From Bacteroidaceae bacterium (GTDB lineage: Bacteria > Bacteroidota > Bacteroidia > Bacteroidales > Bacteroidaceae), in the NCBI GenBank assembly GCA_017546505.1, contig JAFYWV010000030.1, positions 1 to 64,000 on the forward strand: 64,000 nt of DNA, read 5' to 3'. The position numbers and the translations under genes are program-made. Each line of letters starts with the position of its first letter. Within the stretch, counting starts at the first letter, position 1. Below the pieces are notes generated by a model. The model ran no database searches, had not been told where the DNA came from, and saw nothing but the letters and a program-made list of their open reading frames with translations. Shown here in pieces: positions 1 through 9,272 of this stretch.

Positions 1-110
1 ATGTTTTTCTTTCCATCATACATCAGGTGGTTAACAAACTTAGAAACCATCTGATCGTTAAAAACGGGATCCGGAAGGACCACGCGCTTTTTTGGTTTTG
101 CTTTTCTCAT
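1..110 (-). CDS. rpsG: 30S ribosomal protein S7, N-terminal part (runs off left edge)
   Basis: The minus strand encodes the first 36 residues of S7, beginning [10 protein letters not shown] and continuing through LPDPVFND and [11 protein letters not shown], which match the conserved S7 N-terminus. S7 nucleates assembly of the 30S head by binding the 3' major domain of 16S rRNA. The gene follows rpsL on the same strand, the usual str-operon order, after a 195-base gap. The rest lies outside the window. The reading is direct from the sequence and the family is well conserved. Confidence 0.93.
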   Translation of the reverse strand, partial: MRKAKPKKRVVLPDPVFNDQMVSKFVNHLMYDGKKN

Positions 111-166
111 TTTCTTTTGCGAAAATTTAATGTTTTGTGTGGCTGTGTTATTACTAATTCTTCAAC

Positions 167-286
167 GCCTCCACCGAGGCATTTACTCAACCTTTATAAC
201 TTTCCAACAAACCAAAACTAAGTTATAAAAATTATGTCTTTAAAATTTTGAGTCATATCCCGTTTTTTACAAGCCGGGATCACTCA
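167..286 (-). promoter_or_regulatory. Two hairpins in the rpsL-rpsG intercistronic gap
   Basis: The gap between rpsL and rpsG holds two inverted repeats. The larger (249-286) pairs TGAGT plus ATCCCG with CGGGAT plus ACTCA across an 11-12 base loop, with a small bulge. The smaller (167-180) is GCCTC-CACC-GAGGC. In E. coli, S7 represses translation by binding the S12-S7 intercistronic RNA. The position here is the same, so an S7 autoregulatory site is a reasonable inference. An attenuator is the alternative, although no strong U-tract follows. Confidence 0.4.
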
Positions 287-305
287 GCTACGCTTGAGGC
301 GGGAA

Positions 306-686
306 TTACTTCTTAGCCTTAGGACGCTTAGCACCATACTTTGAACGACGCTGTGTACGGTTTGCTACACCTGCGGTATCAAGAGTACCACGAACGATGT
401 GATAACGTACACCAGGGAGGTCCTTAACACGGCCACCGCGTACCAACACGATTGAGTGCTCCTGCAAGTTGTGACCCTCACCAGGGATGTAAGAGTTTAC
501 CTCCTTCTGGTTTGTCAAACGCACACGAGCAACCTTTCTCATCGCAGAGTTAGGTTTCTTTGGAGTTGTAGTGTAAACACGTACACACACACCACGACGC
601 TGTGGACAGCTGTCAAGTGCAGGCGACTTGCTCTTCTCTACAATAACCTCTCTGCCTTTTCTTACTAATTGCTGAATTGTAGGCAT
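306..686 (-). CDS. rpsL: 30S ribosomal protein S12
   Basis: S12 sits at the decoding centre of the 30S subunit and controls translational accuracy. The 126-residue product has the family's usual length and the signature blocks [34 protein letters not shown], and [12 protein letters not shown]. Both lysine-containing loops where streptomycin-resistance changes occur (TPKKPNS and RVKDLPG) are intact, so the sequence looks streptomycin-sensitive at this locus. It is the first gene of the str operon, with rpsG next. A Bacteroidetes -7 element lies about 90 bases upstream. Identification is certain. Confidence 0.99.
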   Translation of the reverse strand: MPTIQQLVRKGREVIVEKSKSPALDSCPQRRGVCVRVYTTTPKKPNSAMRKVARVRLTNQKEVNSYIPGEGHNLQEHSIVLVRGGRVKDLPGVRYHIVRGTLDTAGVANRTQRRSKYGAKRPKAKK

Positions 687-773
687 TTTGTTAAATTTTT
701 AATTATTATATATTGTTTTTAAATATTTCTATGCCATTGAACCCGTGTAAACACGATAGTCCATTTTGGACTG

Positions 774-781
774 CAAAGGTA
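774..781 (-). promoter_or_regulatory. Probable rpsL promoter -7 element
   Basis: On the minus strand this reads TACCTTTG, a full match to the Bacteroidetes -7 consensus TAnnTTTG. The -33 TTTG is weak here (a T-run lies at about the right distance). It would give an 80-90 base leader for rpsL. Confidence 0.5.
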
Positions 782-1006
782 GAAATTATTTTTCTAATAA
801 AAAAGCGTTTACCATCTTTTTAGCGACAACATCGTCACAAAAAGACATTTTTTATAAAAATTTGCCCCAAAACGACCCCAAAACAGCAATTTTTATTGTT
901 AAAAAATCTTAAATTTAAATTACAAAATAAAAAAGCCAACATTTCCTTGCCACATCGACCACTTCTGCGACCGCTCCTGACCCGCCGGCAACATCTCCGA
1001 AAAAGC

Positions 1007-1039
1007 ACGCCGGGAGGGGCAAAACTCCCCTCCCGGCGT
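1007..1039 (-). terminator. Intrinsic terminator of the EF-hand protein gene
   Basis: A perfect 13-bp GC-rich stem (ACGCCGGGAGGGG with its complement) and a 7-base loop lie 20 bases past the stop codon. Read on the minus strand, the stem runs into CTTTTT, giving a standard rho-independent terminator. The remaining bases between here and the rpsL promoter (about 782-1006) are AT-rich and show nothing recognisable. Confidence 0.85.
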
Positions 1040-1058
1040 ATATTATTATATAAGGTAA

Positions 1059-3311
1059 TTACTCTGTTGCAGGAGCAACCTCTTCCACGGATGCCTCGGT
1101 GACAACCTCAGCCGCAACCGCCTCGGCAGCGACCTGCGGAGTTTCTACAACCTCAACATTCTCCTTATTGAAGTATGACAACGGAGACTGAAGACCAACG
1201 AACGCAAGCAAATTGCCAAGCCACAAACCTGCGACAACAACAGCAATGACAGCCAACGAAATGAGCCACTTTGCCCACGCCGGGATACCCTTCTTTGCAT
1301 ACGGGTCTTTCAATTTCAATTTAGGGAACTTGGCAACATCAGTCAAGGTCTCGCCAAAGAGGATATTGATTTTTGACGATGCGTTGATAGCCCATCCGTT
1401 TGCATTAAGAAGCGGAGCAATATTGCGGCGACGCAACTTCAACCACGCAAGAATCATTGCAGGACCGGAAATAAACATCATAATACCGATGAAAATTGCA
1501 ATATACTGCCACCACACAAAACCCTTAAAACTTTCCAAAAGACCGGACAGAGCGGTGCCAATCATACCGACAGCAACACCGATGGCAGCAAAAATACCAG
1601 CGAACTTGGCGATATCGAATGGAGGTGCCGGAGCCTTTGCATCACCCTCGGCCGGCTTTGCTACAGACGCTGCATTGATTTTTGCATCGGCATCCTTCAT
1701 CATTGCAGCATCCTTCTCGGCAGCGCTCTTGTTTATTAGGTTCTCAATAGTCTTTGCCATTCTGCGGTAAGGAGACCAGAAAGCTTGGCCTACACTGATA
1801 GGATTCTCGACAATCTTGGTGATGACAGCATCCCACATAAGCCCGTCATTATCGAAATAAATCGCATTCTTGCCCACGAAAAGATCTCCGATATCACCCA
1901 CTGTTATAGCAGCAACGATACTTCTCTTTGCTGCGCTTATCTTTGTCGTGCAATCGCAATATACAAGATAGATACCGCTTGCCGGAGCCATTGTGTTATG
2001 TTTTGCCATATCGGCAACATTCATACACAGACGGCACTCGCGTTGGTCGATAAGCAGACGACCGCTCTGGAAAACAGCTTTCACTTTCTTGTCACGGCAA
2101 TAGAAATCCTGGAAAGTGACATAGTTGCGGAGCAAGCGATAGAAGTCGCGGTAGATATGCAAGAACTTGTCCACCATATCAATACCATCGGCTGTATCCT
2201 TGAGTTCCAAGTCCTGTGCTACGAGGTCAAGCAAAGCCTGTTTCTTATCAGCAGCAAGCATCTGTTTCATCACCTCAAGACCCAAAGCCTCAACCTCACC
2301 ACCCTTCTTGGCATCTTTCCAAGCATTGTATGCAGCAAAGGTAGCACCAATGGCAGCCCACGTCTCCTCGGTAAGCACCTTTTCTTTAGGCTTCACAATT
2401 GACATAAGGGTATTGAACTTTGACGCCCACGCAGGATTGATTGCAGCATCAATGGCCAAATCGGCTTTTCCCGTAACACGCGCAATGGGATATGCAGCTA
2501 TCTCATCGGTCTTCGCTGTAAGATTGTCTGCACTGATAGCCTCAATCAAACCAACCTGTACATCAAGCTTCATCGCACTTTCGGGAGCAAACGAAGCAAG
2601 CTTTGCACGAACAAAATAGTCCTTAATCTTTGCATCAAGCGCATTGTACACCTCGACAGCCTTGTCTGTATCTGCACCATAAGGAGCCTCGACTGCAGCT
2701 TCGCTCCAAGCCACATAATCGGCCAAAAGTTGATAGAACTTCTCAATGAGTTCGGCATTCACACCACTCTCGCCACAACGGTCCATAACACCACCTAAAG
2801 TGCCGACAATAGCCTCAACCACTGCCCTCTCGGCATCATTCTCGGGAGTCTGCACAGTTATAACACCATCACCATTGAAACGTGTCTTTGCAAAAATCGC
2901 AGAGACATCCTTTGTATCGGCCAAAGAGATTACAGAACCCTCCTTACCAAGGTTTGCCAATATCTGTTTTGCAGAGTTGTAGAGGGTCTTGCCGTCGGCA
3001 TTCTCCTGATTAAACGACTCAACATCAATACTGTCAACACCTTTCACCAACAGGTCAGCGTTTTTAACAACAGCTGTCAGCCACTGCGATGTCGCAATTA
3101 CATCATTCACACGGATACGGCCGTCGTTATCAGTATCTATATACTTCAAACTCTTCTCGTCTATATCAAGACCTGCTGTAGGACAAGAAAGCACAGTCCA
3201 CTTTTTAAGGTCAAGCTCAGCCAAATGAGCGATATCCGCACCCGTAGTAATCTTAACACGTGTAGAACCGCCAACATTGTCATAGTTCCACGAATGTTTT
3301 TTTGTTGCCAT
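1059..3311 (-). CDS. EF-hand-containing membrane protein, unknown function
   Basis: The protein has 750 residues and I do not recognise a named function. Residues 59-70 (D-T-D-N-D-G-R-I-R-V-N-D) form a canonical 12-position EF-hand calcium loop, with aspartate at position 12. A second, partial loop (NGDGVITV) lies near residue 145. The middle is a long predicted helical region. Three hydrophobic segments lie near residues 570-592, 600-625 and 681-705, followed by an acidic, alanine/valine-rich tail of about 35 residues. The gene follows obg by 30 bases on the same strand with no terminator between, so it probably shares that transcript. Related Bacteroidales proteins are generally annotated as hypothetical or EF-hand domain proteins. 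A calcium-responsive envelope role is only inference. Confidence 0.8.
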   Translation of the reverse strand: MATKKHSWNYDNVGGSTRVKITTGADIAHLAELDLKKWTVLSCPTAGLDIDEKSLKYIDTDNDGRIRVNDVIATSQWLTAVVKNADLLVKGVDSIDVESFNQENADGKTLYNSAKQILANLGKEGSVISLADTKDVSAIFAKTRFNGDGVITVQTPENDAERAVVEAIVGTLGGVMDRCGESGVNAELIEKFYQLLADYVAWSEAAVEAPYGADTDKAVEVYNALDAKIKDYFVRAKLASFAPESAMKLDVQVGLIEAISADNLTAKTDEIAAYPIARVTGKADLAIDAAINPAWASKFNTLMSIVKPKEKVLTEETWAAIGATFAAYNAWKDAKKGGEVEALGLEVMKQMLAADKKQALLDLVAQDLELKDTADGIDMVDKFLHIYRDFYRLLRNYVTFQDFYCRDKKVKAVFQSGRLLIDQRECRLCMNVADMAKHNTMAPASGIYLVYCDCTTKISAAKRSIVAAITVGDIGDLFVGKNAIYFDNDGLMWDAVITKIVENPISVGQAFWSPYRRMAKTIENLINKSAAEKDAAMMKDADAKINAASVAKPAEGDAKAPAPPFDIAKFAGIFAAIGVAVGMIGTALSGLLESFKGFVWWQYIAIFIGIMMFISGPAMILAWLKLRRRNIAPLLNANGWAINASSKINILFGETLTDVAKFPKLKLKDPYAKKGIPAWAKWLISLAVIAVVVAGLWLGNLLAFVGLQSPLSYFNKENVEVVETPQVAAEAVAAEVVTEASVEEVAPATE

Positions 3312-3341
3312 AGTCTATTTATATGTTTGTATTTAATTTAT

Positions 3342-4502
3342 CTATTCTTCGTCGAAATCAAACTCCTCATAATTAAAGCCATCCTCATCATCTGCCATCT
3401 CATCACCCTCAAAATCATCCTCCCAATCGGCAAAATCGGCTGCAAGCATCTTGCGGTCATAGTTGCGGTGAACAAGCTCCTCACGCTTGACAGCGGCCAA
3501 GCGGTTCTCCTCGCTATTGAGCGCAGCCCAAAGAATATCCTTCAATTCTTGAATACCCTCGCCTGTCGGCGCCGAGATAAATACGTGCGGAACATCATCG
3601 GGAAGATTCTCCGAGAGCATCTCCTTGAGTTCCTCATCTATGAGGTCACATTTGGTGATGGCAAGCACACGCTGTTTGTCGAGCATCTCCGGATTGAAAG
3701 TGGCAAGTTCATTAAGCAGCACCTCATACTCCTTTTTAATATCATCGGCGTCGGCCGGAACCATAAACAGAAGCAGCGAATTGCGCTCAATGTGACGCAG
3801 AAAACGCAAGCCCAACCCCCTGCCCTGGCTTGCACCCTCAATGATACCGGGAATATCCGCCATCACGAACGACTTGTTATCACGGTACGATACTATTCCC
3901 AAGTTTGGTTCAAGAGTGGTAAAAGGATAATTGGCAATCTTGGGCTTTGCTGCCGACACCGAAGAGAGGAGCGTAGATTTCCCGGCATTTGGGAAACCCA
4001 CAAGACCCACATCGGCAAGCAACTTCAACTCCAGCGTAACAGTCATCTCCTGCATAGGCTCACCCGGCTGGGCAAAACGCGGTGCCTGACGCGTGGGAGT
4101 TGCAAAATGCACGTTGCCAAGACCGCCACGGCCGCCCTTGAGCAGAGTGACAAGCTGACCATCCTCCATAACGTCGCAAAGGAATTCGCCAGTCTCGGCA
4201 TTATATGCCACAGTACCACAAGGAACATCCACAATCTTGCTCTCGCCATCGGCACCGGTACTCTTGTTGATGCCGCCATTCTGGCCATTGCCGGCAAAGA
4301 TGTGGCGCTGATACTTAAGGTGCAACAATGTCCAGTAGTTGCGGTTTCCACGGAGGATTATATCACCCCCCTTACCACCATCACCACCATCCGGACCACC
4401 GTTGGGTATATATTTTGCACGATGCAAGTGAGCCATACCACGGCCTCCACGACCCGAACGGCACACAATCTTTACATAATCGATAAAATTTGATTCTGCC
4501 AT
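3342..4502 (-). CDS. obg: GTPase Obg/CgtA
   Basis: Obg is an essential GTPase acting in 50S ribosome maturation and stress signalling. The 386-residue product has the glycine-rich Obg fold ([20 protein letters not shown]) over residues 1-158. A G domain follows with GFPNAGKST (P-loop), TTLEPN (G2), [10 protein letters not shown] (G3) and TKCD (G4). The C-terminus is a short acidic tail ending in DEE, as in Bacteroidetes members, rather than an OCT domain. I chose the start at MAESNF, which matches family N-termini; an ATG 24 bases upstream adds eight unlikely residues. It lies downstream of adk and upstream of the EF-hand gene on the same strand. Confidence 0.95.
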   Translation of the reverse strand: MAESNFIDYVKIVCRSGRGGRGMAHLHRAKYIPNGGPDGGDGGKGGDIILRGNRNYWTLLHLKYQRHIFAGNGQNGGINKSTGADGESKIVDVPCGTVAYNAETGEFLCDVMEDGQLVTLLKGGRGGLGNVHFATPTRQAPRFAQPGEPMQEMTVTLELKLLADVGLVGFPNAGKSTLLSSVSAAKPKIANYPFTTLEPNLGIVSYRDNKSFVMADIPGIIEGASQGRGLGLRFLRHIERNSLLLFMVPADADDIKKEYEVLLNELATFNPEMLDKQRVLAITKCDLIDEELKEMLSENLPDDVPHVFISAPTGEGIQELKDILWAALNSEENRLAAVKREELVHRNYDRKMLAADFADWEDDFEGDEMADDEDGFNYEEFDFDEE

Positions 4503-4551
4503 AACACAAAACTCTAAGACCCTCACGGGCTGTTAAACAAATATATAGTAA

Positions 4552-4576
4552 AAGTTGCCACACCCGGTGGCAACTT
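4552..4576 (-). terminator. Hairpin between adk and obg
   Basis: A perfect 10-bp stem (AAGTTGCCAC and its complement) with a 5-base loop is followed on the minus strand by a short T-run. Just beyond it, at 4538-4545, the minus strand reads TATATTTG, a possible -7 element. The pair could terminate the hpt-adk transcript and restart transcription at obg. The -33 element is not evident. Confidence 0.5.
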
Positions 4577-4618
4577 ATTTTGCAACGGGAGCATTACATC
4601 ACACCCCCGCACTCATCA

Positions 4619-5191
4619 TCATATCTTTGAGTCGATAGCCGCAGATATATCGTTGAAAATACGGTCAAGGTCTCCAAGGCCGTTGATGTAACAATGCTTG
4701 CCATCGTTCTTATACCACTCCTTGAGGGGAGATGTCTGCTCGTTGTAGACAACAAGGCGTTTCTTGATGGTCTCCTCATTGTCATCGGCCCTACCCGACT
4801 CCTGACCACGCTTCAAAAGACGTGTCATAAGTTCATCCTCTGGAACATCAAGCTCAATCATAGCCGTAACATCCTGACCACGTTCGTTGAGCATCACCTT
4901 CAAAGCCTCGGCTTGCGCTATTGTACGAGGGAAACCGTCGAAGATTACTCCATTGCCGCTTGTCAGCGAATCGAGTTTCGAGGCAAGTATACTTATCATC
5001 AATTCATCCGGAATGAGCTGTCCTTTATCAATGAGGCTCTTTGCCGTCGCGCCCAACTCTGTTCCCGCCGCAATCTCGCCACGCAGGACCTCTCCGGTAG
5101 AGATATGGTTCAAACCATACTTTGCCACTATTCTCTCGCTCTGTGTGCCCTTTCCACTGCCGGGAGCACCAAAAATAACAATATTAAGCAT
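4619..5191 (-). CDS. adk: Adenylate kinase
   Basis: The enzyme interconverts ATP + AMP and 2 ADP in the cytosol. The protein has 190 residues, the short lidless length usual for Bacteroidetes. The P-loop GAPGSGKGTQ is at residues 8-17. The AMP-binding region has STGEVLR and FDGFPRT, and the short lid is flanked by RGQESGRADDN. It lies 14 bases downstream of hpt and upstream of obg, a common Bacteroidales arrangement of purine nucleotide genes with obg. The start ATG directly precedes LNIVIFGAPGSGKG and is unambiguous. Confidence 0.97.
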   Translation of the reverse strand: MLNIVIFGAPGSGKGTQSERIVAKYGLNHISTGEVLRGEIAAGTELGATAKSLIDKGQLIPDELMISILASKLDSLTSGNGVIFDGFPRTIAQAEALKVMLNERGQDVTAMIELDVPEDELMTRLLKRGQESGRADDNEETIKKRLVVYNEQTSPLKEWYKNDGKHCYINGLGDLDRIFNDISAAIDSKI

Positions 5192-5205
5192 CGTATAATA
5201 TCTTT

Positions 5206-5742
5206 TTATTCTTTAACATCATAAACATCGGGGAGGTTGCGACCAAGACCATCGTAATCGAGGCCGTAACCGACAATGAACCTATCAGGAATTTCAAAAG
5301 CCGAGTATTTGACACTCACGGGAACTCGCATACGTACCGGTTTTACAAACAATGAGGCAATCTCCAGCGACGCAGGGTTACTCTCCTTCAACGTTTCAAG
5401 CATCTTATGCATTGTAAGGCCGGTATCGACAATATCCTCAACAATAATGACATCGCGCCCCTCTATTGATTCGGACAACCCTATAACCTGCTTGACAACG
5501 CCAGTAGTCTCGGCACCCTGATAGGATGAGAATTTCACAAAAGAAATCTCACATTCCACCTCAAGGTTCTTCATCAAGTCCGACACAAACATAAAACAGC
5601 CGTTGAGGACTCCGAGGAGCAAGGGACGTTTGCCCGCATAATCACGATTAATCCTGTCGGCAACCTGTTTAACTCTGACCGCAATCTCTTCACTTGGGAT
5701 TGACTTTACAAATTCCCTGTCGTGTATTTTTATTGTTGACAT
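5206..5742 (-). CDS. hpt: Hypoxanthine phosphoribosyltransferase
   Basis: This purine salvage enzyme converts hypoxanthine or guanine with PRPP to IMP or GMP. The 178-residue product contains the PRPP-binding motif VIIVEDIVDTG and the GVLNGCFMF, KFSSYQGAETTG and FIVGYGLDYDG blocks typical of HPRT. I start it at MSTIKIHDREF, in line with family N-termini; in-frame ATGs up to 96 bases upstream would add a poorly conserved hydrophobic stretch. The minus-strand TATTTTTG at 5774-5781 is a possible -7 element. It leads adk and probably obg. Confidence 0.93.
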   Translation of the reverse strand: MSTIKIHDREFVKSIPSEEIAVRVKQVADRINRDYAGKRPLLLGVLNGCFMFVSDLMKNLEVECEISFVKFSSYQGAETTGVVKQVIGLSESIEGRDVIIVEDIVDTGLTMHKMLETLKESNPASLEIASLFVKPVRMRVPVSVKYSAFEIPDRFIVGYGLDYDGLGRNLPDVYDVKE

Positions 5743-5950
5743 TACAACCTCCAAAATTAACATTAGTAATGCACAAAAATAAAACAAAGTTGCGGAAAAA
5801 CCACAATGTTTGCAGTTTTTTATTAGCGATAACAACAAATAAAGACCTTATAAATAAGTTAGGAGGTTTTTTAGAAGTGAAATTAAAAACAAATTACTAT
5901 CTTCGCGACAAATTAGATATTTTGTGCTCCAACCAAAAAAACACTGAAGT

Positions 5951-7021
5951 ATGATAAAAAAGTTCATCACAGCTATAGTACTGGCGCTGTCAGCACCTTG
6001 TATGGCACAAACAACGCTCAACACATTCTTTCCCGGCACAAGCGAAGGTATCACATACCATCTGCCTGACACAGAAATTCACATCACGGTAGAGGCCAAC
6101 TGCATCACACAGACACCGGGCGAATTCAGCAGTTATGCAGAGAGATTCCTGCATATTAAGAGTGTCATATCTCAAGCCAGCAGCAGATGGGAGATAACAG
6201 GCATCGACAGCTATTGCGACGGTGTCCCCTGCAAAGAAAAAGCATTCACGGTGCAATTGGGCAACAACACATCAAGCAACATAAGCCTCAACAATAGAGG
6301 CATCATACAAGCAATAAACACAGATGTGCCCGAAAAGACCATTCACTGCAATAGTGCCACAAGAGAGAATAGAAGCAAGAAAAACGATGCTTCACAGTAT
6401 ATGACAGAGGAGATGCTCACAGCGACATCGACAGCAAAGATGGCAGAACTCACAGCAAAGGAGATATATGCGATACGTGAAAGCAAACTTGCCATAACAC
6501 GAGTACAGGCCGAGAATATGCCAAACGACGGAGCAGCCATATCGATATTGCTGCAGGAACTCGACAAACAGGAGAAAGCACTGACAGAAATGTTCATCGG
6601 GCGTACAGACACTACATATCACACATACAGCTACACCATAAAGCACGACGAGGTGTGCGATACAGCAAAAGCCGTACTGTTTCGTATTTCACACAAACTT
6701 GGTGTTGTAGACAAGGAGAACCTAGCAGGTGAGCCGGTCTACTACAACATCAAGAACCTGAAGAGTGTGACACCGCCGGTCGTTGACGAGAAAACAAAAA
6801 AGAAGGCAATAAAGCCCGAAGGAATCTGCTACAACATCCCTGGCCGTGCAAAATTTGACATCTACACCAGAACAAAGACCTTTGTAGAAAAAGAGATTGC
6901 CGTTGCACAGTTCGGAGTTGTCGAGGTTCTATCCAAGAACCTGTTCAGCAAGAGCAACAATACAGCAAAAGTGCTTTTTGACACAGCCACCGGTGGTGTA
7001 GTGAGCATAAAAAGAGATTAA
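5951..7021 (+). CDS. DUF4831 family secreted protein
   Basis: The 356-residue protein starts with a signal peptide (hydrophobic ITAIVLALSAPCMA, cleavage likely after AQ near residue 20). It resembles the DUF4831 family, found in Bacteroidetes and of unknown function. Recognisable family-like stretches include the EGITYHLPDTEI region near the N-terminus, an internal lysine/threonine-rich segment with an MTEEML-type block, and the GICYNIPGRAKFDI stretch near residue 285. There are no membrane segments after the signal, so it is probably periplasmic. It precedes ffh by 21 bases and may share its transcript. A TATCTTCG sequence at 5898-5905 is a weak promoter candidate. Function unknown. Confidence 0.75.
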   Translation: MIKKFITAIVLALSAPCMAQTTLNTFFPGTSEGITYHLPDTEIHITVEANCITQTPGEFSSYAERFLHIKSVISQASSRWEITGIDSYCDGVPCKEKAFTVQLGNNTSSNISLNNRGIIQAINTDVPEKTIHCNSATRENRSKKNDASQYMTEEMLTATSTAKMAELTAKEIYAIRESKLAITRVQAENMPNDGAAISILLQELDKQEKALTEMFIGRTDTTYHTYSYTIKHDEVCDTAKAVLFRISHKLGVVDKENLAGEPVYYNIKNLKSVTPPVVDEKTKKKAIKPEGICYNIPGRAKFDIYTRTKTFVEKEIAVAQFGVVEVLSKNLFSKSNNTAKVLFDTATGGVVSIKRD

Positions 7022-7042
7022 CAACAAAAAATATACTGAAAA

Positions 7043-8365
7043 ATGTTTGAAAACCTAAGCGAGCGCCTTGAACGCTCATTGAAAATACTCAAAGGAGAAG
7101 GACGAATAACAGAGGTAAACGTTGCCGAGACATTGAAAGATGTCCGCAAAGCCTTGCTTGACGCCGACGTCAACTACAAAGTGGCAAAGACTTTTACCGA
7201 CACTGTCAAGAACAAAGCCATAGGCCAGAATGTGCTCACATCACTGCACCCAAGCCAGCTGATGGTAAAGATTGTACACGACGAGCTCACAGCATTGATG
7301 GGCGGAGAGACTGCCGACATCAACTACGAAGGACACCCGGCCATCATACTTATGTCGGGACTTCAGGGTAGCGGTAAGACAACATTCTCGTCAAAGCTTG
7401 CCAACTACCTGAAGAAAAAGAAGAACCGCAACCCACTGCTTGTGGCCTGCGACGTCTACCGCCCCGCAGCCATTGACCAGTTGAAGGTTCTTGGTGAAGC
7501 CATCGGAGTACCAGTATATAGCGAGCCCGACAGCAAAGACCCTGTTCAGATAGCCCTCAATGCCATCAAGGAGGCAAAGGCAAAGAGCTACAACCTTGTA
7601 ATCATAGATACCGCCGGCCGTCTGGCTGTCGACGAGGCTATGATGCAGGAGATTGCAGCCATTAAGGAGGCAGTAAAGCCCACAGAAACACTTTTCGTTG
7701 TCGACTCTATGACCGGACAGGACGCCGTGAACACCGCAAAAGAGTTCAACGACCGTCTGGACTTCACCGGAGTTATCCTCACCAAACTCGACGGCGACAC
7801 ACGTGGTGGTGCGGCATTGTCAATACGCACCGTGGTGACAAAACCCATCAAGTTCATCGGTACAGGCGAAAAGATGGAGGCTATCGACCAGTTCCACCCC
7901 AACCGTATGGCCGACCGCATCCTTGGAATGGGCGACGTTGTTTCACTTGTTGAACGCGCACAAGAACAATTCGACGAAGAGGAGGCAAAGAAACTGCAAC
8001 GTAAACTTGCACGCAACCAGTTCGATTTTAACGACTTCCTTGCACAGATACAGCAAATCAAGAAGATGGGCAACATCAAGGACCTTATGGCAATGATACC
8101 CGGTGTTGGAAAAGCTGTAAAAGACCTTGATATTGATGACAATGCGTTCAAGAGTGTGGAGGCCATAATCCAGTCTATGACACCCAAAGAACGTGCAAAC
8201 CCGGACATCATCAACACCCCACGCAAAGAGCGCATTGCACGCGGTAGCGGTACAACAATCCAGGAGGTCAACAGACTGATGAAGCAGTTCGAGCAAATAC
8301 GCAAGACAATGAAGACCTTCGCCGGTGGCAAGATGAGCAATATGATGTCAAAGATGAAGTTCTGA
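7043..8365 (+). CDS. ffh: Signal recognition particle protein Ffh
   Basis: This SRP GTPase binds signal sequences of nascent inner-membrane proteins and 4.5S RNA. The 440 residues comprise an N domain (1-90), a G domain with GLQGSGKTT near residue 110, [20 protein letters not shown] and the GTGEKMEA motif, and a methionine-rich M domain from about residue 300. The M domain includes the RNA-binding segment around [14 protein letters not shown] and ends in [10 protein letters not shown]. Length and motifs are standard. It is followed after 25 bases by folD on the same strand. Confidence 0.98.
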   Translation: MFENLSERLERSLKILKGEGRITEVNVAETLKDVRKALLDADVNYKVAKTFTDTVKNKAIGQNVLTSLHPSQLMVKIVHDELTALMGGETADINYEGHPAIILMSGLQGSGKTTFSSKLANYLKKKKNRNPLLVACDVYRPAAIDQLKVLGEAIGVPVYSEPDSKDPVQIALNAIKEAKAKSYNLVIIDTAGRLAVDEAMMQEIAAIKEAVKPTETLFVVDSMTGQDAVNTAKEFNDRLDFTGVILTKLDGDTRGGAALSIRTVVTKPIKFIGTGEKMEAIDQFHPNRMADRILGMGDVVSLVERAQEQFDEEEAKKLQRKLARNQFDFNDFLAQIQQIKKMGNIKDLMAMIPGVGKAVKDLDIDDNAFKSVEAIIQSMTPKERANPDIINTPRKERIARGSGTTIQEVNRLMKQFEQIRKTMKTFAGGKMSNMMSKMKF

Positions 8366-8390
8366 TTACCAAAACCCACAAATATATACT

Positions 8391-9272
8391 ATGCAACTTA
8401 TTGACGGCAAGGCTGTAGCAGCACAGATAAAAAAAGAGATTGCAACCGAGGTTTATGAAATATTGGCAAACGGAGGCAAGCGCCCTCACCTTGCCGCAAT
8501 ACTTGTGGGACACGACGGCGGCAGCGAGACCTATGTCGCCAGTAAGGTAAAGGCCTGTGAAGAGTGCGGCTTCACCTCTACCCTAATACGCTACGAGGCC
8601 GATGTAACCGAGGAAGAACTGCTTGCAAAGGTTGAAGAACTGAACAACGACCCCGACGTAGACGGTTTCATAGTACAGTTGCCGCTTCCCAAGCACATCG
8701 ACGAGCAGAAGGTGACCGAAGCCATAGACTACCGCAAGGATGTAGACGGATTTCATCCAGTGAATGCAGGCCGCCTTTCAATAGGACTCCCCTGTTTCTT
8801 GTCGGCAACACCCAACGGCATTATGGAGTTGTTGCGCCGCTACGACATTGACACAAAAGGGAAAAAATGTGTGGTGCTTGGTCGAAGCAATATCGTGGGC
8901 AAACCAATGGCAAACCTGATGATGCAGAAGAGCATTCCAGGTGATGCGACAGTGACTGTATGCCACAGCCACACACAGAACATCGCCGAGGAGTGCAGAC
9001 AAGCCGACATCATCATTGCAGCACTTGGACAGCCACATTTCCTGAAAGCAGAAATGGTGAAAGAAGGAGCTGTGGTAATTGACGTGGGCACCACACGAGT
9101 CCCCGATGCTACACGCAAGAGCGGATTCCGCCTGTGCGGAGATGTCGATTTTGAGAATGTCGCACCCAAATGTTCGTTTATCACCCCCGTCCCGGGAGGC
9201 GTGGGCCCGATGACCATAGTATCGCTGATGAAAAACACCTTGCTTGCAGGCAAACGTGCCATCTACAAATGA
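8391..9272 (+). CDS. folD: Bifunctional methylenetetrahydrofolate dehydrogenase/cyclohydrolase
   Basis: FolD oxidises 5,10-methylene-THF to methenyl-THF and hydrolyses it to 10-formyl-THF, supplying one-carbon units. The 293-residue protein has the catalytic [11 protein letters not shown] motif (Tyr and Lys), the [13 protein letters not shown] and [12 protein letters not shown] blocks, and the C-terminal [11 protein letters not shown] signature. All are intact. Its TGA stop overlaps the ATG of the following CapA-like gene (ATGA), so the two are likely translationally coupled. Confidence 0.98.
   Translation: MQLIDGKAVAAQIKKEIATEVYEILANGGKRPHLAAILVGHDGGSETYVASKVKACEECGFTSTLIRYEADVTEEELLAKVEELNNDPDVDGFIVQLPLPKHIDEQKVTEAIDYRKDVDGFHPVNAGRLSIGLPCFLSATPNGIMELLRRYDIDTKGKKCVVLGRSNIVGKPMANLMMQKSIPGDATVTVCHSHTQNIAEECRQADIIIAALGQPHFLKAEMVKEGAVVIDVGTTRVPDATRKSGFRLCGDVDFENVAPKCSFITPVPGGVGPMTIVSLMKNTLLAGKRAIYK

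Noticed and set aside
1213-2619. Long plus-strand open frames opposite the EF-hand gene
   Set aside because: They are antisense readings of a well-formed minus-strand gene with recognisable domains, and show no family features.
9170-9268. Upstream start of the CapA-like gene inside folD
   Set aside because: The added residues are an out-of-frame reading of folD and lack the signal peptide that begins at the ATGA overlap.
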